Assembly (NCBI RefSeq): GCF_019083995.1
Contig: NZ_JAHRCU010000003.1
Location: 296,589 to 360,588, forward strand
Length of the DNA: 64,000 nt
Source: Roseococcus sp. SDR
Lineage (GTDB): Bacteria > Pseudomonadota > Alphaproteobacteria > Acetobacterales > Acetobacteraceae
Direction of reading: 5' to 3'
In this document: positions 15,983 through 24,928 of the stretch, piece after piece
Layout of the letters: each line of letters opens with the position of its first letter
Numbering within the stretch: position 1 is the first letter of the stretch
The notes under the pieces: generated by a model
Told to the model about the DNA's origin: nothing
What the model saw: only the letters and a program-made list of their open reading frames with translations
Databases searched by the model: none
Position numbers and translations under genes: made by a program

Positions 15983-18003
15983 GTGCCATCATCGGCGTGG
16001 ATGTCGGCGGAACCTTCACCGACCTCTTCCTCTTCGACCCGACCACCGGCGCCTTCCGCACCGCCAAGGTCCCCTCGCAGCGCGGCGACGAGGCGGTGGG
16101 CTTCCTGCAGGGCCTCTCCGCGCTCGGCGATGTCGCGGGCTTCGGCGCCATCGTGCATGGCACGACCGTCGGCACCAATGCGCTGCTGGAGCGCAAGGGC
16201 TGCCGCCTCGGCGTCATCACCACGCAGGGCTTCCGCGACGTGCTGGAGATGCGCCGGCGGGACCGCCCGCGCGCCTGGGGCCTCTGGGGCAGCTTCACGC
16301 CCATCGCCGAGCGCGCGCTGCGCGTCGAAGTGCCCGAGCGCACGCTGGCGGACGGCACCATCCAAACGCCGGTGGACCTCGATGCCGTGCGCGCGGCGGC
16401 CAGCGCCCTGCTGGCCGAGGGGGCGCAGGCGGTGGCGCTGGTCTTCATCAACAGCTACGCCAACCCGGCCAATGAGCGCGCGGCGGCCGCGGCGCTGCGC
16501 GCCCTCTGGCCCAACGCGCATGTCAGCGTCTCCAGCGAGATCCTGCCCGAGATCCGCGAATTCGAGCGCGCGAGCACGACAGCGCTCAACGCCTATCTCC
16601 AGCCCAAGGTGGCCGACTATCTGGAGCGGCTGGAGGGCGCGCTCGCCAGCCGCCGCTTCACCGGGCGCTTCCACATCGTGCAGTCCAATGGCGGCATCAT
16701 GTCCACGGCGCGGGCGCGCGCCACGCCCGCGCGCACCGCGCTCTCCGGCCCGGCGGCAGGCGTGATCGCGGCCGCCGCGATCGCGCGCGCGGCCGGCTTC
16801 CCCAATGTCATCACCGGCGATCTCGGCGGCACTTCCTTCGACGTCTCGCTGGTGGTGGAGGGCGAGATGGCGCTCGCCGCCCAGACCACGGTGGATTTCG
16901 GCCTGGTCATTCGCAGCCCGATGATCGAGATCACCACCATCGGCGCGGGCGGCGGCTCCATCGCGCGGGTGGATGCGGGCGGCCTTCTCCAGGTCGGCCC
17001 CGAAAGCGCCGGCAGCCGCCCGGGGCCCGTCTGCTACGGCCAGGGCAACACCCGCCCCACGCTGACCGACGCCAACCTCGTGCTCGGCCGCATCAACGCC
17101 GCACGACCCATCGGCGGTGCGCTCGCGCGGCTCGATTCCGCGGCCGCCGAGGCCGCGATCCTCGAACATGTCGGCCGCCCCCTCGGCCTCGATGCCGCAA
17201 GCGCCGCCGAGGCCATCATCCGCGTCGCCAATGCGCGCATGGCGGGCGCCATCCGCCTCGTCTCCATCGAGCGCGGGCATGATCCGGGCGAGTTCGCGCT
17301 GCTGCCCTTCGGCGGCGGCGGCGCGCTGCATGTGGGCGCCCTGCTGCGCGAGGTGGGGCTGCGCGCCGCGCTCGTCCCGCGCTTCCCCGGCATCACCTCG
17401 GCGCTGGGCTGCGTGCTGGCCGATGTGCGACATGATGCGACGCGCACGCTCAATCTCGACCTCGCGGGCCTCAATGCCGCCGCGCTCAGCCGCCATCTGG
17501 TCGAGACGGCAGCGGCCACGCGCGCGGTGGTGGAGGATGCGGGCCTGCCGCTCACCGGCATCGAGAGCGTCTTCGAGCTCGACATGCATTATCTCGGCCA
17601 GACGCACACGGTCGCGGTGCCCCTGCCGGGCGCCGAAGTGACGGAGGAGATCATCCGCACCGCCTTCGATGCCGCCTATAGTCGCGCCTTCTCGCGCCTG
17701 CTGCCCGGCATCGGCGTGCGCATCCTGAGCAGCCGCGTCACCGCGATCGGCCGGCGGCCGGCCTTCGACATGGCGGCCCTCGCCCCGCCCGCCACCAGCC
17801 GCACCACGCCGCTCGAGGCGCGTCAGGTCCGCTTCGACGGCGCCTGGTGGACCACGCCCGTCTTCGCGCGGCTGGAACTTCCGGCCGGCCATGTGGTCCA
17901 GGGGCCCGCATTGCTGGAGCAGCCGGACACCACCATCCTCGTCGAACCCGGCCTCGCCGCGCGCACCGACACGCTCGGCAACCTGATCCTGGAGCGCACA
18001 TGA
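15979..18003 (+). CDS. Hydantoinase/oxoprolinase family protein (HyuA-type ATPase subunit)
   Basis: A 674-residue subunit with the ASKHA-type ATP site at its N-terminus (IIGVDVGGTFTDLF, residues 4-17) and a second phosphate-binding segment, HGTTVGTNALLERKG, near residue 55. Further family segments are PEIREFERASTTALNAYLQP, SNGGIMS, GDLGGTSFDVSL and the GAGGGSIARVDAGG block. Length is normal. It couples ATP hydrolysis to opening of a cyclic amide or carboxylation, together with the B subunit encoded upstream. Gene order here is B-A, opposite to the second pair at 28698-32499. The stop overlaps the next start (ATGA). Confidence 0.93.
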   Translation: MSAIIGVDVGGTFTDLFLFDPTTGAFRTAKVPSQRGDEAVGFLQGLSALGDVAGFGAIVHGTTVGTNALLERKGCRLGVITTQGFRDVLEMRRRDRPRAWGLWGSFTPIAERALRVEVPERTLADGTIQTPVDLDAVRAAASALLAEGAQAVALVFINSYANPANERAAAAALRALWPNAHVSVSSEILPEIREFERASTTALNAYLQPKVADYLERLEGALASRRFTGRFHIVQSNGGIMSTARARATPARTALSGPAAGVIAAAAIARAAGFPNVITGDLGGTSFDVSLVVEGEMALAAQTTVDFGLVIRSPMIEITTIGAGGGSIARVDAGGLLQVGPESAGSRPGPVCYGQGNTRPTLTDANLVLGRINAARPIGGALARLDSAAAEAAILEHVGRPLGLDAASAAEAIIRVANARMAGAIRLVSIERGHDPGEFALLPFGGGGALHVGALLREVGLRAALVPRFPGITSALGCVLADVRHDATRTLNLDLAGLNAAALSRHLVETAAATRAVVEDAGLPLTGIESVFELDMHYLGQTHTVAVPLPGAEVTEEIIRTAFDAAYSRAFSRLLPGIGVRILSSRVTAIGRRPAFDMAALAPPATSRTTPLEARQVRFDGAWWTTPVFARLELPAGHVVQGPALLEQPDTTILVEPGLAARTDTLGNLILERT

Positions 18004-18578
18004 AGGACACCGCCCTGCTCCTCTGCGATCTGCAGAACGACTTCCTGCACCCCGACGGCGCCTATGGCCGCGCGGGGCAAGGCGCGGCGGCCATCGCGGC
18101 GCTGCCCGCGCGTCTGGCACCGCTGGCGCGGCAGGTGCGGGCGGCAGGCGGCGTGGTGATCTCCACCCATTTCACCCTGGTGCCGGGGCGGGACGGCGAG
18201 CCGATGATCGACCCGCATCTGCGCCGGCTACGCCCTTTTCTCGCACGGGGGGATTTCGCGGCGGGGAGTTGGGGCCATGCGCTGGTGGATGAATTGCAGC
18301 CGGCTCACTTCAGTGTCGAGAAAGTGGCATACTCCGCCTTTCACCAGACGCGGCTGGAATGGGTGCTGCGCAAGGTTGGCGTCACACGGCTCCTTATAGC
18401 GGGCATCGTCACAAATGGCGGCGTCACCTCAACCGCACGCGACGCGCATGTCCGCGAGTACGAGGTCACAGTGCTGAGTGATGGCTGCGCCGCCTTCACC
18501 CCCGCCCTGCACGAGACGGCGCTGGCGAGCCTCGCTTCTATCGCGCGCATCACCAGCCTGGCGGAGGCGATCGGGTGA
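18000..18578 (+). CDS. Isochorismatase-fold (cysteine hydrolase family) protein lacking the catalytic Cys
   Basis: A 192-residue protein starting at the ATGA overlap with hyuA. It has the family Asp10 (LLCDLQNDF) and Lys108 (SVEKVAYSAF), but the nucleophile motif TN-x-C-V reads TNGGV, with Gly141 where Cys is expected. The rest of that helix (STARDAHVREYEV) and the C-terminus (LSDGCAAFTPALHETAL) are typical. Family members hydrolyse amides such as N-carbamoyl compounds, nicotinamide or isochorismate. Isochorismatase itself works without the Cys, so the substitution does not rule out activity. In this operon a carbamoyl- or amide-processing step after ring opening would make sense (inference). 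Confidence 0.88.
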   Translation: MKDTALLLCDLQNDFLHPDGAYGRAGQGAAAIAALPARLAPLARQVRAAGGVVISTHFTLVPGRDGEPMIDPHLRRLRPFLARGDFAAGSWGHALVDELQPAHFSVEKVAYSAFHQTRLEWVLRKVGVTRLLIAGIVTNGGVTSTARDAHVREYEVTVLSDGCAAFTPALHETALASLASIARITSLAEAIG

Positions 18579-19942
18579 GCGTGCTGCGCGAGGCGGTAGC
18601 GCCCGAGTTCACCGCGCCGGTCCTGATCGTCGGCGGCGGCGCGGCCGGCCTCGTCGCCGCACTCGCGGCCGCCGAATTCGGGGCAGAAGTCGTAGTCCTG
18701 GAGCGCGATGCACTGCCGCGTGGTTCCACCGCGCTCTCGGCGGGGCTCATCCCGGCCGCCGGCACGCGTTGGCAGGCGGCGTGTGGCATCGTCGACGATC
18801 CCGAGACCTTTGCCGCCGATGTCCAGAAGAAGGCCGGGGGCGCGGCAGACCCGCGCAGCGTGGCCGCCGTCACCAAGGGCGCCGCCGGCACCATCGAGTG
18901 GCTGGCTGACCGCCACGGCCTCGCCTTCTCGCTGGTGGATGACTTTGACTATCCAGGCCACCGTCGTCGCCGCATGCATGGGCTGCCGACACGCGCTGGA
19001 GCCGAGCTGATGGATGCGCTTCTGGAGGCAGCTCAGCGGGCCGGCGTGACCCTGGTCACCGGCGCCACAGTCACACATCTGCACGCCGATGCGTCCGATG
19101 CCGTTCGCGCCGCTACCATCGCGCGCCCGGATGGCAGCACCGAGTTGGTGGGCTGCGATGTGCTGATCCTGGCCTGCTCCGGCTATGGGGGCAATCCAGC
19201 CCTTGTCGCGCGGCACATCCCGGAACTCGCTGGGGCGGTCTACTTCGGCCATGCGGGCAATCGTGGCGATGCGCTGCGCTGGGGCGAGGCACTGGGCGCA
19301 GCGACGCGCCATCTGAGCGGGCACCAAGGCCACGGTTCGGTAGCGCATCCCGCGGGAATCCTCGTCACCTGGGCTGTCATCATGGAGGGCGGCTTCCAGG
19401 TGAACCAAACGGGCCGCCGCTTCTGGAATGAGGCGTCGGGATACTCCGAAGCAGCTGCAGCGGTATTGGCGCAGCCGAGCGGTGTCGCATGGAACATCTT
19501 CGACTCGCGGATCGCCAAAGTGGCCCGACAGTTCGAGGATTTCCGCCAAGCCGAAGCTCATGGAACCATTGTGGCCGCGGAGAGTTGGGAAGAATTGACC
19601 GAGCGCACAGGCCTACCCGCGATAGAGCGCCCGCCGACCACGGGGACCGACGCCTTTGGGCGCGACTGGTCGCTGACGCACCGCCTCGTGCCGCCATTCC
19701 ATGCGGTGCGCGTGACCGGCGCATTGTTCCACACCCAGGGCGGCCTTGTCGTGGATGAGGCGGCACGTGTGTTGCGACCCGATGGCCGTCCGCTTCCCAA
19801 TCTCTTGGCGGCAGGTGGAGCCGCCTGCGGCGTCTCGGGGCCGAGCGCCTCGGGCTATCTCTCCGGCAACGGATTGCTGACTGCCGTAGTGCTCGGTCGG
19901 CTGGCCGGACAGGTGGCGGCATCCGAACACGGCATGGTCTAG
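18575..19942 (+). CDS. FAD-dependent oxidoreductase (fumarate reductase/ketosteroid dehydrogenase-like)
   Basis: A 455-residue flavoprotein starting at GTG 18575, which overlaps the previous stop (GTGA). The dinucleotide fold VLIVGGGAAGLVAALAAAEFG spans about residues 16-36 and ends at ERD near 45. A second FAD contact, GGLVVDEAARVLRPDG, and a C-terminal GPSASGYLSGNGLLTAVVLGRLAG match FAD_binding_2 proteins (SdhA/FrdA, KstD, tricarballylate dehydrogenase). No signal peptide is present, so it is probably cytoplasmic. It would oxidise or reduce the carbon skeleton released by the hydantoinase-type enzyme. The stop TAG lies inside the first copy of an exact 64-bp tandem repeat. Confidence 0.88.
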   Translation: MSVLREAVAPEFTAPVLIVGGGAAGLVAALAAAEFGAEVVVLERDALPRGSTALSAGLIPAAGTRWQAACGIVDDPETFAADVQKKAGGAADPRSVAAVTKGAAGTIEWLADRHGLAFSLVDDFDYPGHRRRRMHGLPTRAGAELMDALLEAAQRAGVTLVTGATVTHLHADASDAVRAATIARPDGSTELVGCDVLILACSGYGGNPALVARHIPELAGAVYFGHAGNRGDALRWGEALGAATRHLSGHQGHGSVAHPAGILVTWAVIMEGGFQVNQTGRRFWNEASGYSEAAAAVLAQPSGVAWNIFDSRIAKVARQFEDFRQAEAHGTIVAAESWEELTERTGLPAIERPPTTGTDAFGRDWSLTHRLVPPFHAVRVTGALFHTQGGLVVDEAARVLRPDGRPLPNLLAAGGAACGVSGPSASGYLSGNGLLTAVVLGRLAGQVAASEHGMV

Positions 19943-20047
19943 GCTGACCTAAGCCCCGCAGCCAGCCGCTGCGCCGGGCAGCCCATCCGAACACGGCATG
20001 GTCTAGGCTGACCTAAGCCCCGCAGCCAGCCGCTGCGCCGGGCAGCC
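19920..20047. repeat. Exact 64-bp tandem duplication
   Basis: Bases 19920-19983 and 19984-20047 are identical, and CATCCGA of a third start follows at 20048-20054. The first copy contains the last codons and TAG stop of the flavoprotein gene; the second is non-coding and forms the leader region of the DUF1622 gene. Perfect identity indicates a recent slippage or unequal-crossover event. Confidence 0.95.
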
Positions 20048-20069
20048 CATCCGAGCCTGGAGCCTGCAA

Positions 20070-20435
20070 ATGCCCCTCTCGCCCCATCCTGAAGCCCTCG
20101 AAGCGGCTGTCATGGCCCTGGCCTCCTGGCTCAAGCTCGGCATCGAGGCTGTCAGCATTGGCATCATCCTGGTCGCAATGCTGCTCGCCGTGGGGCGCCT
20201 GCTGGCCCAAGTTCTGGGCCGAACCACACCCGATGTGCGGATGGGCCTGGCGCGCGGTCTCTCCCTCGCCCTCGAATTCCAACTCGCCGCGGATATTGTA
20301 GGCACCGCCATCTCGCCCGGCTGGGACCAGATCGGCAAACTCGCGGCCGTCGCAGCGATCCGCACCTTCCTGAACATCTTCCTGCAACGCGAGATGACCG
20401 AGGCCGGAGAAAAAGGTCCGGAGGGGGCCAGATAG
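20070..20435 (+). CDS. DUF1622 family membrane protein
   Basis: A 121-residue integral membrane protein matching DUF1622. A first hydrophobic helix (about residues 24-46: GIEAVSIGIILVAMLLAVG) is followed by RMGLARGLSLALEFQLAADIVGTAISP and IGKLAAVAAIRTFLNIFLQREM, the conserved core of the family. Function is unknown. It is separated from the flavoprotein gene by the 64-bp duplication and is probably a separate unit, since the duplication places a second copy of the upstream gene's 3' end before it. Confidence 0.85.
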   Translation: MPLSPHPEALEAAVMALASWLKLGIEAVSIGIILVAMLLAVGRLLAQVLGRTTPDVRMGLARGLSLALEFQLAADIVGTAISPGWDQIGKLAAVAAIRTFLNIFLQREMTEAGEKGPEGAR

Positions 20436-21096
20436 GGCCGCGAAGCCCGAGCATTCGGTGGCGAGGGCGGAAAAGGTCGCCCTTCAGGAGCGCGCTTTCA
20501 GGTCGCCCCGCGCCGCATGGATGGTGGCAAAACCCACGAAAGCATAGTCTTCCATGCTCCTCGCAGAACAGGATGGTGGCTGGATGCCATCTGCCTATCC
20601 AGCAAGCGAAAATACATGACTGCGCGCATGGCCTGCACGCCCCTGTCTGGGACGCGCAGGCATCGGTGCGCCCACGAGCGGCCGAGACGTGGGCATGACT
20701 GGCTTATCGGGCGTGAGAACAGGTACGCGTCCGCCTCTCGGCACCGACCGCGCACCCCTCATGCCGGATGATCCTCCGGAGTCCTCCGCACGGCGGGTAG
20801 ACCCGCTATCGGCAATACGTCGAAGGGAATTCACCTGCATGGCCAATAATGGTCCACAACTGAAGCGCCTGGCATGTTCCAGGCGCTTGTTGCGCGATGG
20901 GCGGCGGCCGTCCGCGTTGCGAATGCCGGGCTTGGGGCCAGATCCGAGCCCCGGCTCCGCGTCAGGCGGCATCTCCCTCAACAGTCCAGCGGCGCCCCGT
21001 TTGAACGGGACCGCAAGGCGCGCCTAGGATAGAGTCCGCGCAGCCTGGCGAAGACGCTCTTGCTCGGCGCGTGACCACCAGGAAAAGGTGATAAGC
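20436..21096. other. Intergenic region with a strong hairpin
   Basis: No convincing gene. A perfect 10-bp stem (AAGCGCCTGG at 20863-20872, CCAGGCGCTT at 20879-20888, 6-nt loop CATGTT) stands out; it lacks a T-tract on either strand. Short open frames here show no domain. The SDR ribosome-binding site AAAAGG lies just before 21089. Confidence 0.5.
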
Positions 21097-21849
21097 ATGC
21101 GGCTTGCGAACAAGATCCTCCTCATCACGGGCGGGGGCAGCGGCATAGGCCGTGCTACGGCCCTGCTGGCCTCGCGCGAAGGGGCCACCGTTGCCGTCGC
21201 CGACCGCAACCTGGCCGCTGCCGAGGAAACCGTTTCCATGCTCACGGGCCCCGGCCTTGCCATCGAAGTGGACGTGACCGTCAGCGACGATTGCGCGCAC
21301 ATGGCGACGTCAACAGTTAGGGCGTTCGGCCGCATCGACATCCTCTGCAGCAATGCGGGCTATGGCATCCAGGGCGATGTGGTGAGCACGCGCGAGGAGG
21401 ATTGGGAAGCGCTCTTCGCCGTGAATGTGAAGGGGGTGTTCCTCAGCGCCAAACACGTGGTGCCGGTGATGCGCGCGCAGGGCGGTGGCGCGATTGTTAA
21501 CACGGCCTCCAACATCGCGATCATCGGGCTTAAGGACCGCGTGACCTACGTGGCGAGCAAGGGCGCGGTGGACAGCCTGACACGCGCGATGGCGTTGGAC
21601 CATGTGGCCGAGGGCATCCGCGTGAATGCCGTTGCCCCGGGGCCGATCGGCAGCCCTTATTTCGACCGCATGATCGCCAACGCAGCCGATCCGGAGGAGT
21701 TCAAGCGAGTACTCAATTCGCGCAGCGCCATGAACCGCATGGGGCGACCGGAAGAGGTGGCGCAGGTCATCGTCTTTCTTGCATCAGACGACGCATCCTT
21801 CGTCACCGGCGCCACCTATGTTGTGGATGGCGGTGGCGTGGTTATGTGA
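21097..21849 (+). CDS. SDR-family NAD(P)-dependent oxidoreductase
   Basis: A 250-residue classical short-chain dehydrogenase. ATG 21097 has AAAAGG eight bases upstream and was preferred to an in-frame GTG at 21088. The cofactor motif TGGGSGIG lies near residues 12-19, the structural CSNAGYGIQG near 85, and the catalytic Ser plus YVASK tetrad residues near 140-158 (NTASNIAIIG, VTYVASKGAVD). The C-terminus (FVTGATYVVDGGGVV) is typical. It likely oxidises a hydroxy group of a metabolite; the substrate is unknown. It ends three bases from the convergent TRAP operon, so it may act on the same compound. Confidence 0.92.
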   Translation: MRLANKILLITGGGSGIGRATALLASREGATVAVADRNLAAAEETVSMLTGPGLAIEVDVTVSDDCAHMATSTVRAFGRIDILCSNAGYGIQGDVVSTREEDWEALFAVNVKGVFLSAKHVVPVMRAQGGGAIVNTASNIAIIGLKDRVTYVASKGAVDSLTRAMALDHVAEGIRVNAVAPGPIGSPYFDRMIANAADPEEFKRVLNSRSAMNRMGRPEEVAQVIVFLASDDASFVTGATYVVDGGGVVM

Positions 21850-21852
21850 GAC

Positions 21853-22638
21853 TTAGACCGACAGGAAGGGCAGCACCCTGTCCAGAAAGGCAGCCTGCCG
21901 CGTCTGCGGATAGAAGTGCCCGCCGTCAGACAGCGGAGCGAAGGCGGCGCCCGGGATAGCCTCGGCGGTAGCCCGCTGATGGTGATGTGGGACGATGAGG
22001 TCATCAGGCGTGCCCACCACCAGGGTGGGCACGGAGACACAGGGCGGCAAATCTGTCCCATTGAAGTCCAGCAGGGCGCCGATTCGTTCGGACCAGCGTT
22101 GCCGTTCCTCCACTTCGCGCCCCTCAGGCAGGCGGTCCGGTGTGGCGAAGTTTCCGGCGGCCACCAACGTCTCGGCGGGATAGCCGAGAAAGCGGCCCAT
22201 CTGCTCGTAGGCCGCATAACCCGCGCGCTCCAGGATCGCGAGACGCGTGGTGAAAAGCGCTCGCAGATAAGGGTCCGGCTGCAGCCAACCGGCCGAGAGA
22301 ACGATGCGCGAGACGTCGCACATGCGCCCGGCCGCCATGGTCAGCACGATGGCCGCCCCGGTGGAATGACCGCAAAGCGCGAACCGCCCGCCCAGTTCGG
22401 TAGCCACCGCTGCCGCATCCTCTGCCAGCGTCGTGATGGTGACCGGCGCTGTGCCGCGGGTGCTTGCGCCGACACCGCGCTGGTCCAGTACCGCCACGCG
22501 AAAACTTGCCGCCAATACCGGCACAATACGCGACCAGAATCCGGCCGTGCCACCCAGGCCCGAAACAAGGAGAAGGCCCGGCCCTTCGCCCGTGATGGTG
22601 ACAGCGAGCTCTGCGCCATCAGGCCGGGTCAACCTCAA
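21853..22638 (-). CDS. Alpha/beta hydrolase
   Basis: A 261-residue alpha/beta hydrolase of the 3-oxoadipate enol-lactonase-like group. The oxyanion segment is VSGLGGTAGFW, the nucleophile elbow CGHSTGAA (Ser near residue 91), the acid is in VVGTPDDLIVP, and the catalytic His in SDGGHFYPQ. The start is a TTG at 22638 overlapping the dctP stop (TTGA), so it relies on coupled translation as the last gene of an eight-gene operon. It probably opens a lactone or ester made by the other enzymes. Confidence 0.88.
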   Translation of the reverse strand: MRLTRPDGAELAVTITGEGPGLLLVSGLGGTAGFWSRIVPVLAASFRVAVLDQRGVGASTRGTAPVTITTLAEDAAAVATELGGRFALCGHSTGAAIVLTMAAGRMCDVSRIVLSAGWLQPDPYLRALFTTRLAILERAGYAAYEQMGRFLGYPAETLVAAGNFATPDRLPEGREVEERQRWSERIGALLDFNGTDLPPCVSVPTLVVGTPDDLIVPHHHQRATAEAIPGAAFAPLSDGGHFYPQTRQAAFLDRVLPFLSV

Positions 22639-23633
22639 GCGCGAGCCTTCGCGGCCTCGATCTCCGCCAGCAGCGCGCGTCCATTTGGCGCATTGGCGAG
22701 GATGGTGTCATAGGCCGGGCGTGCAGCTGCCTTGAAGGGTGCAAGGTCGGGCTCGATGATGTTGATCCCGCGCCGGCGCACCTCCACGAAACTCTCCTCG
22801 CGGAAGCGGTTGTAGTACGCGAGACCTTCGGTGACGGCGGCCGGAACGCTTTCGCGGATGGCAGTCTGTACATCGGGCGGCAGGGCAGTGAAGCGCGAGC
22901 GCGAGGCGATGAGCACGGAGGGCAGCTGGTGCGTCCGCGTCAGAACATAGTGACGGATCACCTCGACGAAACGGTCCGCGATCATCTGATCCGGCGCAAG
23001 CTCCGCTGCATCCACCACGCCGTTCTGAAGCGCGAGGAATAGCTCCGCATAGGCAGTGGGGGTCGGCTGCATTCCAAGGCTACGATAGGCCTCCACATAC
23101 CCCGGCGACTGGATCACCCGAATCTTGAGGCCACGCGCCTCCGAAAGGTTCGTGAACGGGCGATTGGTCAGAACGCTGCGCTCGAAGAGGTTGAACCAGG
23201 AAAGTCCGACCATGCCAACAGGATCGAGCAAGGTCAGCAAACGCTGGCCCATCTGGCCCTGCATCAAGCGGTTCGCCTGCTCGTAGTTGTCGAAGAGCCA
23301 GGGCAGCGAGAGCACGCCCAGATCGCGGATCGTATTCTCGAGCGATGGCTGGCTGTTGAACATCAGGTCGATCGCACCGGTACGAGCCGACTGGATCAAC
23401 CGCAGTTCGCCGCCCAGGGCGGAGTTGGCGAAAACGTTAATCTTCACGCGGCCGTTGGTACGGCGCTCCACCAATTCGGAGAGCTTGGTACCCGCCACAT
23501 GGTAGGAAGATTGCTCAGAAAGCACATGGCCGAGCCGCAGTTCAGTGACGGACTGCGCGCGAGCGACGAGGGGCGCGGCCAAAGGGGTTGCCACAGCGCC
23601 AAGGAGCAGGCTGCGGCGGGACATCTCGGACAT
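22635..23633 (-). CDS. dctP: TRAP transporter substrate-binding protein DctP
   Basis: A 332-residue periplasmic receptor. ATG 23633 (MSEMSRRSLLLG) follows GAGGAG at good spacing; an upstream in-frame start at 23708 would precede a non-signal sequence. A twin-Arg-like signal (SRRSLLLGAVATPLAAPLVARA, about residues 4-26) precedes the DctP fold: LRLGHVLSEQSSYHVAG, the conserved Arg region KIRVIQSPGYVEAYRSLG, and QNGVVDAAELAPDQM. It binds an organic acid and hands it to DctQM, encoded just upstream in the same operon. The ligand is not predictable. Confidence 0.93.
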   Translation of the reverse strand: MSEMSRRSLLLGAVATPLAAPLVARAQSVTELRLGHVLSEQSSYHVAGTKLSELVERRTNGRVKINVFANSALGGELRLIQSARTGAIDLMFNSQPSLENTIRDLGVLSLPWLFDNYEQANRLMQGQMGQRLLTLLDPVGMVGLSWFNLFERSVLTNRPFTNLSEARGLKIRVIQSPGYVEAYRSLGMQPTPTAYAELFLALQNGVVDAAELAPDQMIADRFVEVIRHYVLTRTHQLPSVLIASRSRFTALPPDVQTAIRESVPAAVTEGLAYYNRFREESFVEVRRRGINIIEPDLAPFKAAARPAYDTILANAPNGRALLAEIEAAKARA

Positions 23634-23653
23634 CTGCGGGATTCTCCTCAGGG

Positions 23654-24925
23654 TTATCGCACCAACGCCAGGGACAGCGCAGGCACATAGGTGATGATGA
23701 GCAGGCACAGCACGAGAGAAGCGAGAAAGGGCAGCAGCGGCGGCATCAACTGCTCCATGCGGAGCTTGCTGATGCTGCAGGCAACGAAGAGGTTCACGCC
23801 CACCGGCGGCGTCACCATACCGACTGCGAGGTTCACCACGACGATGACGCCGAAATGGATGGGATCAATCCCGAACGCGATGGCGGCCGGGGCAAGCACC
23901 GGCGCCAGGATGATGATTGCCGCCAGCGTCTCCATGAACATGCCCACGACAAAGAGGAAGCCATTGACCAGGAGAAGAAAGATCAACGGGCTCGCGGTAA
24001 TGGCGGACAGCCAAGTGGCCACTGCCTGTGGCGCCTGGTACGTTGTCAGCACATAGGCAAAGACGCTTGCGAAGGCCACGATGATCAGCACGATGGCCGA
24101 CGTCTTCGCGCTGCCAGCGAGAATCTCCGGCAGGTCACGCCACGCCAACTCCCGATAGACGAAGAGGCCGAGGATCAACGCGTAGACGGCCGCGACCACG
24201 GCGGCTTCGGTCGCGGTGAAGATGCCGCCATATATTCCACCAAGCACAATCACCGGCATCAGCAGGGAGAGGGCGGCGCGCTTCGTCGCCGCCCAAACGT
24301 CGCGTCCGATCTCCCGCGGGGCGAAGCGAGTAGGGTCGCCGTAGCCTCGCATCGTGGATTGAAAGATGATGAGCGCCATCAGGCTGAAGCCGATGAGGAG
24401 CCCGGGGATGATGCCCGCAAGAAACAGCGAGCCGATGCTCTCGCTCACCGTCACCGCGTAGATGACCATGGGTATCGAGGGCGGGATGATGACCCCGATC
24501 TCGCCCGAGGCCGCAACTATCGCCGCCGCATAGGGCTTGGGATAATTCCGCTTCGTCATCTCCGGCACGAGAATGGAGCCAATTGCGGCCGCCGTGGCGG
24601 AGGAAGAGCCGCTGATGGTGGCGAAGAACATGGCTGTCAGCACGCCAGCAGCCCCCAGACCGCCACGCACCCATCCCACTAGCGCTGCAGCGAGACCGAC
24701 GAGGCGTGTCGCCATGCCGCCGGCGAGCATGATGCGGCCGGCCATCACGTAGAACGGGATCGCCAGCAGGGTAAAACTATCCAGGCTCTCCAACGCTGCC
24801 TGAGCGATCACGATAAGAGGAATGCTCTGCGCCTCGAGCGCGATGAGGGGCGCCATGCCAAGCGAAAACGCGATCGGAACGGCCGCAGCGAACATGACGA
24901 TCAGGGCGATGGCGGTGCCGATCAT
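23654..24925 (-). CDS. dctM: TRAP transporter large permease DctM
   Basis: A 423-residue, 11-13-helix membrane protein. It begins MIGTAIALIVMFAAAVPIAFSLG and carries the DctM signatures GRIMLAGGMATRLVGLAAALVGWVRGGLG (about 65-93) and GEIGVIIPPSIPMVIYA, and ends near PPVGVNLFVACSISKLRMEQ. It is the ion-coupled permease of the TRAP system. It starts three bases after the dctQ stop and is followed 20 bases later by dctP. Together the three form a complete importer. Confidence 0.95.
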   Translation of the reverse strand: MIGTAIALIVMFAAAVPIAFSLGMAPLIALEAQSIPLIVIAQAALESLDSFTLLAIPFYVMAGRIMLAGGMATRLVGLAAALVGWVRGGLGAAGVLTAMFFATISGSSSATAAAIGSILVPEMTKRNYPKPYAAAIVAASGEIGVIIPPSIPMVIYAVTVSESIGSLFLAGIIPGLLIGFSLMALIIFQSTMRGYGDPTRFAPREIGRDVWAATKRAALSLLMPVIVLGGIYGGIFTATEAAVVAAVYALILGLFVYRELAWRDLPEILAGSAKTSAIVLIIVAFASVFAYVLTTYQAPQAVATWLSAITASPLIFLLLVNGFLFVVGMFMETLAAIIILAPVLAPAAIAFGIDPIHFGVIVVVNLAVGMVTPPVGVNLFVACSISKLRMEQLMPPLLPFLASLVLCLLIITYVPALSLALVR

Positions 24926-24928
24926 GGC

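Noticed and set aside
20863..20888. Rho-independent terminator for DUF1622
   Set aside because: The stem is perfect but lies over 400 bases after the gene and has no T-tract on either strand; kept only as a hairpin.
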